NCBI RefSeq assembly: GCF_000716605.1
Contig: NZ_JNXE01000023.1
Span: 88,043-152,042, forward strand
Reading direction: 5' to 3'
DNA: 64,000 nucleotides
From: Streptomyces sp. NRRL F-525
GTDB lineage: Bacteria > Actinomycetota > Actinomycetes > Streptomycetales > Streptomycetaceae
Shown: one piece after another, positions 25,924-34,500 of the stretch
How positions within the stretch are numbered: the first letter of the stretch is position 1
How the letters are laid out: the number at the start of each line of letters is the position of its first letter
Program-made: the position numbers and the translations under genes
Notes under the pieces: generated by a model
Database searches by the model: none
What the model was told of the DNA's origin: nothing
The model's input: the letters and a program-made list of their open reading frames with translations, nothing else

Positions 25924-26727
25924 CTACCAGATCGCCTCGACCCACTCCGGGTGGTCGATGAACGGGTTCCGGTTGTGCTGGTACGTGTCGTAGATGACCT
26001 GGTTGCGGTTCTCCTCGAAGGCGCTGGGCGGGTCCGCCTCGTTCCAGGCCTTGAGGACGGAGAGCTTGCCCATGTAGGGGTTGCTGCCGTTGTTGACCTT
26101 CTCGTTGGGCTCGAGGTCGGCGAAGCCGTCGTCGCCCTCGTAGCGGACGGCCATGTAGAGGATCATGCGGGCCACGTCGCCCCGGTCCGCCGCGCGCGGG
26201 GCGAAGGAGTCGGAGTCGACGGTGCTGCCGCCGCCGTTGGTGACCGCGCTGCCGCCGTTGTCGAAGTCCAGGTTGCCGCGGATGCTGTTGACCTGGACGT
26301 CCGCGGGACGCAGGTGGTGCAGGTCGGTGCCGGGACCGGTCACCTCGCCGAAGTCGCCGTGGGACTTGGCCCAGGTGTGCTCGCGGTTCCAGTCGCCGAC
26401 GTCGCCGCCGTTCAGGGACTTCGCGCGGGAGACACCGCTGTACAGCAGGATCACGTTGTTGCTGTTGTTCGGGTCCTGGTCGGTGACCTTCAGCGCGTTC
26501 CAGACCGCCGAGTACGAGATCTTGGTCTGGCTGCTGATGATCGTGTGCAGCGAGGACTTGAGGGCGGTGCCCGTCTTGCCGACCGCGTTCTTGTAGTACG
26601 TCGAGTCGTACGACGTGGTCGTGGCCGACGCCGGGGTCGCGGTCAGGGCCGGCACGGTGAGGCCGACCAGGACGGCTGCGGTCGTCAACGCCACCGATTT
26701 CCAGCGGTGCATGCGAGTCGCGAACAT
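25924..26727 (-). CDS. Secreted endonuclease I (EndA/NucM family)
   Basis: 267-residue extracellular nuclease degrading DNA/RNA outside the cell. The signal peptide is about 35 residues (RWKSVALTTAAVLVGLTVPA, then an Ala-rich cleavage region TPASA). The beta-beta-alpha-metal catalytic motif is DWNREHTWAKSHGDFG, followed by DLHHLRPADVQVNSIRGNLDF with further His/Asn residues typical of the family. The ATG at 26727 is chosen for signal-peptide length; no good Shine-Dalgarno is visible, and ATG at 26712 is possible. A likely role is DNA scavenging in mycelial turnover. Confidence 0.9.
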   Translation of the reverse strand: MFATRMHRWKSVALTTAAVLVGLTVPALTATPASATTTSYDSTYYKNAVGKTGTALKSSLHTIISSQTKISYSAVWNALKVTDQDPNNSNNVILLYSGVSRAKSLNGGDVGDWNREHTWAKSHGDFGEVTGPGTDLHHLRPADVQVNSIRGNLDFDNGGSAVTNGGGSTVDSDSFAPRAADRGDVARMILYMAVRYEGDDGFADLEPNEKVNNGSNPYMGKLSVLKAWNEADPPSAFEENRNQVIYDTYQHNRNPFIDHPEWVEAIW

Positions 26728-26882
26728 AAAGAGTGTCCCATCTACGCGGGTTGAATGGGGCGGCAAACGGGAGCGTGACATGTTCATGCGGTCGAGTAAA
26801 TAAACGGGACGTGTCGATCCGGTGACCTGAAGCGACAATTTGCCCTGTGTCTACGCGAGTTGACGGTGTGATGACCTACCAA

Positions 26883-26914
26883 AACGGCCCCCGACCTTGT
26901 GGTCGGGGGCCGTT
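26883..26914. terminator. Terminator after the GT39 gene
   Basis: AACGGCCCCCGACC, loop TTGT, GGTCGGGGGCCGTT: a perfect 14-bp stem, 22 nt past the stop of the minus-strand mannosyltransferase. It lies at the far side of the endonuclease promoter region and insulates it. Confidence 0.9.
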
Positions 26915-26935
26915 GGCCGTTCGGCTACGTGCGGG

Positions 26936-29230
26936 TCACTTCACGTCCGACGGGTCCAGCCGGTAGATCGTCGACGTGCTGGTCGTGGAGGTGGAGGAGG
27001 TCGACGAGCTCGAACTCTTCTCCGTCGACGCGCTCTTGTCGTACGCGCTCTCCTTCACCGCCGTCGCGTTCTTCTGCACCCACGCGGTGATCTCGGTGTT
27101 CAGGGTGCTGTTGCCGCCCATCCCGCCGCCACCGAGCTGGATGTAGTGCAACTCGCCCTTCTTCACCAGCTCCTTGAGCTTGGCGAGGGTCATCGCCTTG
27201 TCGGAGCCGGTGAAGCCCCACATGGAGATGACGGGCTTGTGGGTGCTGAGGATCAGCTGGCCCGCGCTCTGCGAATTGGACACCGCGAGCAGCCACTTGG
27301 CGCCGTCCTGGTGCTTCTCCAGGTACGAGATGAGCGCGCTGGACGTGGTGCCGCCCATGCCGCCACCACCGCCCATACCGCCACCGCCGAAGCCGCCGCG
27401 CGTACCGCCGGTGCCGGTGCCAGTGCCGCCAGGAGCCGTACCGCCGCCGGGGAACTCCCCGGTGGTACCGCCCTGTTGACCACCGGCCGTGCCACCGGTG
27501 CCGCCGGTCGGCGCCCCGCTCGGAGCCCCGCCGCCCTGCGGTACCTCACCGGTACCGCCGCCACCCGGAGTCATCCCGCCGGGCACCTCGCCGCTCGCCG
27601 TGCCGCCGCCCTGCTGGGTGCCGCCGGGCATCTCGCCGCCGCCGGGACCGCCGTTGCCGCCGCCGAAGCCGCCACGGCCGCCGCCCCCACCGGGGCCGCC
27701 CATGCCGCCGCCCGTCGACGGACCGGCCGTCGGGTTCGTACCGCCCATGCCGCCGCCCGAACCGCTGGACGCGGCCGGAGTCACGGCGTATGCCGTCGGA
27801 CCGGCGAGCGCGGCGATGATCGCCGCCGCGAGGGACGCGGTCAGGAGGCGACCACGGTTGCCGGAGCGGAAGACGAACAGGCCCACGATCGCGAGGACCA
27901 TCAGCACACCGATCGTCGGCCACAGCCAGGTGTTCCAGCCGGAGGCCCGGCGGAGTACGACGATCGCCCAGATCCCGGTGACCCCGAGACCGGCCGGCAG
28001 AACCCAGGACCAGCGGGCGTCACCGCCGCGGAACGCGCGCCACAGCATCACGCCGCCGCCACCGCACAGGGCGGCGATGCCCGGCGCGAGCGCGGTCGTG
28101 TAGTACGGGTGCATCGTGCCCTGGGCCATGCTGAACGTGACGTAGTGCAGCAGGGTCCAGCCGCCCCACATGACCAGCGCGGCGCGCGTCGGGTCGGTGC
28201 GCGGGGCGCGGCCTACCAGGGTCAGGCCGGCGATCAGGGCGATGGCCGAGAAGGGGAGCAGCCAGGAGATCTGGCCGCCGAGGATGTCGTTGAACATACG
28301 GCCGATGCCCGCGGTGCCGGCGAACGTACCGCCGCCACCCCCGCCCCCGCCGCCGTTGCCCTCGCCGCCGAACACGCGGCCGAAGCCGTCGTAGCCCATG
28401 ATTAGGTCCCAGGCCGTGCCGTCGGTCGAGCCGCCGATGTACGGGCGGTCCGAGGCCGGGACGAGGGAGACGGCCGTGGCCCACCAGAAGCTGGAGACGG
28501 CCAACGCGACCGTGGCCAGGGCGAGTTGGACGAGCTTCTTCTTCCAGCCGAGCTTCGACGCGAAGAGGTACACGGCGAAGACGGCGGGCAGGGCGATGTA
28601 GCCCTGGAGGAGCTTGGTGTTGAACGCGAAGCCGAAGCAGACCGCGGAGCCGATCAGCGGCAGCAGGCGCTCGGTGCGCACCGCGCGCAGACCGAGGGCC
28701 GCGCCCGCCACCATCAGCAGGACGAGGATCGTGTCGGGGTTGTTGTCACGGTTGATGGCGACCGTGATGGGGGTGAGGGCGAGGACCAGCGCCGCGATCG
28801 CCGCGGCCACGTGGCCGAAGTACCGCTTCACGGAGGTGTGCAGGATCCAGATCGTGCCGAGCGCGGCGGCGACCTCCGGCAGCATCATCTGCCAGGTGCC
28901 GAAGCCGAAGATCCGGCACGACAGGCCCATCACCATCAGGGAGAAGGGGGGCTTGTCGACCGTGAGGAAGTTGCCGGCGTCCAGCGAGCCGAAGAACCAG
29001 GCCTTCCAGTTCTGCGTGCCGCTGTAGATCGCGCTGCTGTAGAAGCTGTTGAGGCTGGAGCCGGAGAGGTTCCAGGAGTACAGCACCGCGGCGAGGACCA
29101 TGACGGCGATCAGCGCGGGCAGCGACCAGCGGGGCGCCTTCTCGGGCGGCGCGTCGGCGGGTGGGGCCGGCGGCGGCCAGTCGGCGGACGCGGGTTCGGT
29201 GTGGGGGTGTGGATCGGTGGCAGATGTCAC
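26936..29230 (-). CDS. GT39/ArnT-like glycosyltransferase with Gly-rich extracytoplasmic segment
   Basis: 764-residue membrane glycosyltransferase using a polyprenyl-phosphate sugar donor. The N-terminal hydrophobic core has about 10-12 helices; the first loop holds SGTQNWKAWFFGSLDAGNFL and VDKPPFSLMVMG, the Asp-containing loop of the family. A run of nine glycines (EGNGGGGGGGGGTF) sits in a middle loop. Residues about 488-627 are almost pure Gly with Pro/Thr/Met, then a folded C-terminal domain of about 135 residues ends in a Ser/Thr tract. The GTG start at 29230 removes an unlikely N-terminal extension. Likely to glycosylate envelope components; the acceptor is unknown. Confidence 0.85.
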   Translation of the reverse strand: MTSATDPHPHTEPASADWPPPAPPADAPPEKAPRWSLPALIAVMVLAAVLYSWNLSGSSLNSFYSSAIYSGTQNWKAWFFGSLDAGNFLTVDKPPFSLMVMGLSCRIFGFGTWQMMLPEVAAALGTIWILHTSVKRYFGHVAAAIAALVLALTPITVAINRDNNPDTILVLLMVAGAALGLRAVRTERLLPLIGSAVCFGFAFNTKLLQGYIALPAVFAVYLFASKLGWKKKLVQLALATVALAVSSFWWATAVSLVPASDRPYIGGSTDGTAWDLIMGYDGFGRVFGGEGNGGGGGGGGGTFAGTAGIGRMFNDILGGQISWLLPFSAIALIAGLTLVGRAPRTDPTRAALVMWGGWTLLHYVTFSMAQGTMHPYYTTALAPGIAALCGGGGVMLWRAFRGGDARWSWVLPAGLGVTGIWAIVVLRRASGWNTWLWPTIGVLMVLAIVGLFVFRSGNRGRLLTASLAAAIIAALAGPTAYAVTPAASSGSGGGMGGTNPTAGPSTGGGMGGPGGGGGRGGFGGGNGGPGGGEMPGGTQQGGGTASGEVPGGMTPGGGGTGEVPQGGGAPSGAPTGGTGGTAGGQQGGTTGEFPGGGTAPGGTGTGTGGTRGGFGGGGMGGGGGMGGTTSSALISYLEKHQDGAKWLLAVSNSQSAGQLILSTHKPVISMWGFTGSDKAMTLAKLKELVKKGELHYIQLGGGGMGGNSTLNTEITAWVQKNATAVKESAYDKSASTEKSSSSSTSSTSTTSTSTIYRLDPSDVK

Positions 29231-29316
29231 CCACGCATCGTGCGAAAGCAGGGTGGGTGACTGCTGTGCCGAACCTGGCGGCCCGCTGTGAATTCGCAAA
29301 GGGCGGAGTAACGCGT

Positions 29317-29345
29317 CGTACAACCGTTCCCCAACCCGTACAACC
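29317..29345. promoter_or_regulatory. Direct repeat CGTACAACC, 20 bp apart
   Basis: CGTACAACC at 29317-29325 and 29337-29345, with similar flanks (GTTCC / TTTCA), 30 bp upstream of the serine hydrolase start. Two-turn spacing suggests a response-regulator site. A third copy is at 56173-56181. Confidence 0.5.
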
Positions 29346-29375
29346 TTTCACGCCTTCCTGTGAGTCAACTCATGC

Positions 29376-30227
29376 ATGACTCAGTCTCTTTGGACATCCC
29401 GCCGGGCCAGAGTGGTGGCCGTCGGCGTGGGCGCCGGCCTCCTCATACCCGTGCTGGCCGCCGCGACGCCCGCTGCCGCGGCCACCCCGACGGTCAGCTG
29501 TACGTCGGCCAAGGCGGGCCTCGCCGCCAAGCTCAAGAAGGACATCACCGCGGCCCTCGCGACCCGTAAGGGAACCGTCGCCGTAGGCCTCTACGACCGC
29601 ACCACCAAGACCACCTGCACCCTGCGGGCGACGAGCGCCTACGACTCGGCCAGCACCGTCAAGGTCACCGTCCTCGCCACGCTGCTGTGGGACGCGAAGA
29701 AGCACAACCGCACGCTGACGACGCGGGAGTCGACGCTCGCCAAGGCCATGATCACCAAGTCGGACAACGACGCGACCTCCACCCTGTGGAAGCAGCTCGG
29801 CCTGACGAAGATCAAGGGCTTCCTGGCGGCGGCCGGCATGACCCAGACCAAGCCCGGCGCGAACAACTACTGGGGCCTGACCCAGGAGACGGTCACCGAC
29901 GAGCAGAAGCTGCTCAAGCTGGTCACCGCCAAGAACACGGTGCTGAGCGACAACTCCCGTGCGTACATCCTGAAGTTGATGAACCAGGTCATCTCGTCGC
30001 AGCGCTGGGGCACCCCGTCCGGCGCCCCCTCCGGCGTCACCGTGCACGTCAAGAACGGCTGGCTGCAGCGCTCCACGCACGGCTGGCGCGTCCACAGCCT
30101 GGGCACCTTCAACGGCGGCGGCCACGACTACATGATGTCCGTCCTCACCCAGGACAACAGCACGATGAGCTACGGCATCACCACGATCCAGGGTGTCGCG
30201 AAGGCGATCCACAAGGACCTCGCCTAA
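29376..30227 (+). CDS. Secreted class A beta-lactamase-like serine hydrolase
   Basis: 283-residue exported protein of the penicillin-binding/beta-lactamase fold. The signal peptide runs to about residue 36 (RRARVVAVGVGAGLLIPVLA, then AATPAAAA). The active-site tetrad S-T-V-K lies in DSASTVKVTVLA and the S-D-N loop in ITKSDNDATS; the third motif is K-N-G (HVKNGWLQR) instead of K-T-G. Two Cys residues (SCTSAK, TTCTL) may pair. The omega-loop Glu of true beta-lactamases is not obvious, so it may be an esterase or peptidase rather than a drug-inactivating enzyme. Confidence 0.83.
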   Translation: MTQSLWTSRRARVVAVGVGAGLLIPVLAAATPAAAATPTVSCTSAKAGLAAKLKKDITAALATRKGTVAVGLYDRTTKTTCTLRATSAYDSASTVKVTVLATLLWDAKKHNRTLTTRESTLAKAMITKSDNDATSTLWKQLGLTKIKGFLAAAGMTQTKPGANNYWGLTQETVTDEQKLLKLVTAKNTVLSDNSRAYILKLMNQVISSQRWGTPSGAPSGVTVHVKNGWLQRSTHGWRVHSLGTFNGGGHDYMMSVLTQDNSTMSYGITTIQGVAKAIHKDLA

Positions 30228-30309
30228 AACCCCTTAAAACCCCAGCTCAAGGGCATCGTTTTACTGCGCGGTCTCCCGCACGTCACCCGCCCGTCCTACG
30301 GTGACGCCC

Positions 30310-31356
30310 ATGCGCCTGAGAACCGTACTCGCGACCGCGACCGCCGGCCTGGCGGCGGCCACCTGCCTCACCGCCGCCGCCGGGCCCGCGAACGCCAGCA
30401 ACTCCCGTACCAGCAACGCCTGTTCGTCCTCCGTCTCGATCGACCGCTTCTCCGACGCGCTCGACAAGACGACGTACGACGGCACCTTCGTCGGCAACTT
30501 CTCCGCGCTCGCCGTGGACAAGGACGGCTCGATCGCCGCGCTGGAGGACCGTTCCTCGCTGTTCGACCTGAACGCGAAGACGCTCCAGCCCGAGCGCGTC
30601 GTCCCGCTCGCCGACGAGAACGGCGCCGCGCTCGACTCCGAGGGCCTGGCCATCGACCGCGACGGCACGCGCCTGATCACCTCCGAGACCGAGCCGTCGA
30701 TCCGCCGCTACTCCCGCGACGGCAAGATCCTCGACCGCCTCCCGGTCCCGTCCTCGCTGCTGGTCGCCCCGGCCGGCCGGGCCGTCTCCAACCAGACCTT
30801 CGAGGGCCTGACCCTGCTGCCCGGCGGACACACCCTCCTCGCGTCGATGGAGTACCCGATCGCCGGGGACACCTCGGGCGACGTCCGCTTCCAGACCTGG
30901 ACCCGGACCAAGGGCGACCACTTCAAGCTGGCAGCGCAGTACGCGTACAAGCCGGACGCCTCCTTCCTCGGCGTCCCCGAGGTGCAGTCCCTCCCCGACG
31001 GCCGCCTCCTCGTCCTGGAACGCGGCTTCACCAGCGGCGTGGGCAACACGGTCCGCCTCTACCTGGCCGACCCCCGCCACGCCACGGACACCAGCGGCAT
31101 CGACTACCTCACCGGCCAGCCCGGAGTCCACCTGATCAAAAAGACCCTCCTGGCGGACATCGCCGACTGCCCGTCCCTCGGCGCCACAGCGAAGCAGCCC
31201 CAGCCGAACCCCCTCCTGGACAACATCGAGGGCATGGCGATCACGGGCAAGGAGAAGGGCGCCTACAAGGTGCTCCTGGTGAGCGACGACAACCAGAACG
31301 CGGTCCAGACGACCCGCTTCTACTACCTCCGGGTAAGGGCAACCCCCGCCTTTTAG
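30310..31356 (+). CDS. Secreted esterase-like/phytase-like protein
   Basis: 348-residue exported beta-propeller-type protein of the esterase-like activity of phytase family. The signal peptide ends near residue 30 (GLAAATCLTAAAGPANA). Conserved stretches are GNFSALAVDKDGSIAALEDR, DSEGLAIDRDGTRLITSETE and FEGLTLLPGGHTLLASMEYP, then LDNIEGMAITG near the end. The ATG at 30310 has TACGGT 7 nt upstream and no Shine-Dalgarno (candidate leaderless start); an in-frame GTG at 30301 overlaps that hexamer. Phosphate-ester hydrolysis outside the cell is the family expectation, not shown. Confidence 0.83.
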   Translation: MRLRTVLATATAGLAAATCLTAAAGPANASNSRTSNACSSSVSIDRFSDALDKTTYDGTFVGNFSALAVDKDGSIAALEDRSSLFDLNAKTLQPERVVPLADENGAALDSEGLAIDRDGTRLITSETEPSIRRYSRDGKILDRLPVPSSLLVAPAGRAVSNQTFEGLTLLPGGHTLLASMEYPIAGDTSGDVRFQTWTRTKGDHFKLAAQYAYKPDASFLGVPEVQSLPDGRLLVLERGFTSGVGNTVRLYLADPRHATDTSGIDYLTGQPGVHLIKKTLLADIADCPSLGATAKQPQPNPLLDNIEGMAITGKEKGAYKVLLVSDDNQNAVQTTRFYYLRVRATPAF

Positions 31357-31361
31357 TCTTT

Positions 31362-31393
31362 CAGGGGCGCGGGGAACTGCGCGACCAGCCACA
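31362..31393. repeat. Dispersed intergenic repeat, copy 2
   Basis: CAGGGGCGCGGGGAACTGCG then CGACCAGCCACA, one mismatch from the copy at 1299-1330. Located just after the phytase-like gene stop. Confidence 0.7.
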
Positions 31394-31471
31394 GCGCACC
31401 CGCACCCGAAAACGCACCCCCCGCGCGAAGCGCAACATTGCGGAGGGATGAAATCCGCTTCATTCCGCGTT

Positions 31472-31517
31472 GGTGCCTTCCGTAAGACCAGCAGATCAGG
31501 GGCGAACGGAAGGCACC
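31472..31517 (+). promoter_or_regulatory. Hairpin covering the ribosome-binding site of the ABC exporter
   Basis: GGTGCCTTCCGT (31472-31483) is the exact complement of ACGGAAGGCACC (31506-31517), loop 22 nt. The second arm contains the Shine-Dalgarno GGAAGG, with the GTG start 3 nt after the arm. As RNA it could hide the site; as DNA it could be a repressor dyad. Confidence 0.65.
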
Positions 31518-31519
31518 GC

Positions 31520-34500
31520 GTGGCAGCGAAACAGGGGGACCCACAAGGCTGGGCAAGAAGGCTCGCCGCCTACGCCTGGCGCTACCCCAAGGACGTCATC
31601 CTCGCCTTGGGCGCCTCCCTGGCCGGCATGGCGGTCATGGCCGTCGTCCCCCTCGTCACCAAGGTGATCATCGACGACGTGATCACCGGCCACACCCGCT
31701 CCATGGCCCCTTGGGCGGCCGCCCTGATAGTCGCCGCCCTCCTCGTCTACGTCTCCACCTACATCCGCCGCTACTACGGCGGCCGCCTCGCCCTCGACGT
31801 CCAGCACGACCTCCGCACCGAGATGTACGGGACGATCACCCGCCTCGACGGCCGCCGCCAGGACGAGCTGTCCACCGGCCAGGTCGTAGGCCGCGCGACC
31901 AGCGACCTCCAGCTGATCCAGGGCCTGCTCTTCATGCTCCCGATGACCATCGGGAACGTCCTGCTCTTCGTGATCTCCCTCGCGATCATGGCCTGGCTGT
32001 CCCTCCCCCTGACCCTGATCGCCCTGGCGGTCGCCCCCGCCCTCGGCTTCATCGCCCGCCGCAGCCGCAGCAAACTGCACCCCTCCACCTGGTACGCACA
32101 GGCCCAGGCCGCCGCCGTGGCCGGTGTCGTCGACGGCGCCGTCAGCGGCGTACGCGTGGTGAAGGGCTTCGGCCAGGAGGACCAGGAGACGGGCAAGCTC
32201 CGCGAGGTCGGCCGCCGGCTCTACGCGGGACGCCTCCGCACGATCCGCCAGAACGCCAAGTACACCCCCGCCCTCCAGGCCGTCCCCGCCCTCGGCCAGG
32301 TCGCGATGCTCGCGCTCGGCGGCTGGCTCGCGGTGCGCGGCCACATCACGCTCGGCACGTTCGTCGCGTTCTCCACCTACCTCGCCCAACTCGTCGGCCC
32401 GGTCCGCATGTTGGCCATGGTCCTCACGGTCGGCCAGCAGGCCCGCGCGGGCACCGAACGCGTCCTGGAACTGATCGACACCGAGCCCTCCATGACGGAC
32501 GGCACCAAGGAACTCCCCGCCGACGCCCCGGCCACGGTCGAGTTCGACGACGTCTCCTTCGGCTACGACCACGAGCGCCCCGTCCTCAACGGCCTCACCT
32601 TCGAGATCCGCCCCGGCGAGACCCTGGCGGTCGTAGGCTCCTCGGGCTCCGGCAAGTCGACGGTCTCGCTCCTCCTCCCGCGCTTCTACGACGTCACCCA
32701 CGGCGCCGTCCTCATCGGCGGCCACGACGTCCGCGAACTCACCCTCGACTCGCTGCGCGCCGCGATCGGCCTGGTCCCCGAGGACTCCTTCCTCTTCTCG
32801 GACACGGTCCGCAACAACATCGCCTACGGCCGCCCCGACGCGACCGACGAGCAGATCCTCACCGCCTCCCGGGCCGCGCAGGCCGACCGGTTCATCGCGG
32901 AACTCCCCGACGGCTACGGCACGACGGTCGGCGAGCAGGGCCTCACCCTCTCCGGTGGCCAGCGCCAGCGCGTCGCCCTCGCCCGCGCGATCCTCACCGA
33001 CCCGCGCCTGCTGGTCCTGGACGACGCGACCTCGGCGGTGGACGCGCGGGTCGAGCACGAGATCCACGAGGCCCTGAAACAGGTCATGGAGGGCCGCACC
33101 ACCCTCCTCATCGCGCACCGCCGCTCCACCCTCAACCTCGCCGACCGCATCGCCGTCCTCGACGGGGGCCGCCTCGCCGACATCGGCACGCACGACGAAC
33201 TCCAGGAGCGCTCACCGCTCTACCGCCGCCTCCTCACCGACCCCGACGAACTCGGCGGCGTCTCGCCCGGCCACGCCCAGCCCGCCGCACCGGCCGAAGA
33301 CACCTCCGTACGGGACGAGTTGGACGCGGAGTTCGACGCCGAGCGCGGGCTTACGCCCCGGCTGTGGACCGGCGACCGCGAGCCCAAGGACACCGCGCTG
33401 TCCGGGATGCCCGCGACGCCCGAACTCCTTGCCCAGGTCGACGCGTTGCCCCCGGCGACCGACGTCCCCGACATCGACGAGGCGGGCGCGGTACGGGCCG
33501 AGGACTCCTACGGCCTGCGCCGGCTGCTGCGCGGATTCGGCACCCCGCTGCTGATCAGCCTCGGCCTGGTCGCCGTGGACGCGGGCATGAGCCTGCTCCT
33601 GCCGATCATGATCCGGCACGGCATCGACCAGGGCGTCACCAAGATGGCGGTCGGCGCGATCTGGTCGGCCTCAATCCTGGCCCTGCTCGCGGTAGTTGTG
33701 CAGTGGGCGGCCCAGCGCGGCGAGACCCGCATGACGGGCCGTACCGGTGAACGGGTCCTCTACACCCTCCGCCTCAAGATCTTCGCCCAGCTCCAACGCC
33801 TCGGACTCGACTACTACGAGCGGGAGTTGACGGGCAGGATCATGACGAGGATGACGACGGACGTCGATGCGCTGTCGTCGTTCCTGCAGACAGGCCTGGT
33901 CACGGCCTTCGTCTCGGTCGTCACCTTCTTCGGCATCATGGTCGCCCTGCTGGTGATCGACGTACAGCTGGCACTGGTCGTGTTCGCGACCCTGCCCCCG
34001 CTGGTCATCGCGACCTTCTTCTTCCGCCGGGCCAGCGTGAAGGCGTACGAACTCGCCCGTGAGCGCGTGTCGTTGGTCAACGCCGACCTCCAGGAGTCGG
34101 TGTCCGGGCTGCGGATCGTGCAGGCGTTCCGGCGCGAGAAGGACGGCGGCCGACGCTTCGCCGAGCGCAGCAGCAGCTACCGCGAGGCGCGTACCCGGGG
34201 CCAGTGGCTGATCTCGATCTACTTCCCCTTCGTGCAGTTGCTGTCGTCGGTGGCGGCGGCGTCCGTACTGATCGCGGGCGCGGGCAGGGTGGACAACGCG
34301 ACCCTGACAACAGGCGCGTTGGTCGCCTACCTGCTCTACATCGACCTGTTCTTCGCCCCGGTCCAGCAGCTCTCCCAGGTCTTCGACGGCTACCAGCAGG
34401 CGACCGTCTCCCTGGGCCGCATCCAGGAGTTGCTCCAGGAACCGACGTCCACCCGAGCCGCCGACGAACCGCTCGAAGTCCTCTCCCTCCGCGGTGAAAT

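Noticed and set aside
29376..30227. Antibiotic-resistance beta-lactamase
   Set aside because: The altered third motif and unclear omega-loop Glu make a resistance call unsafe; kept as a serine hydrolase.
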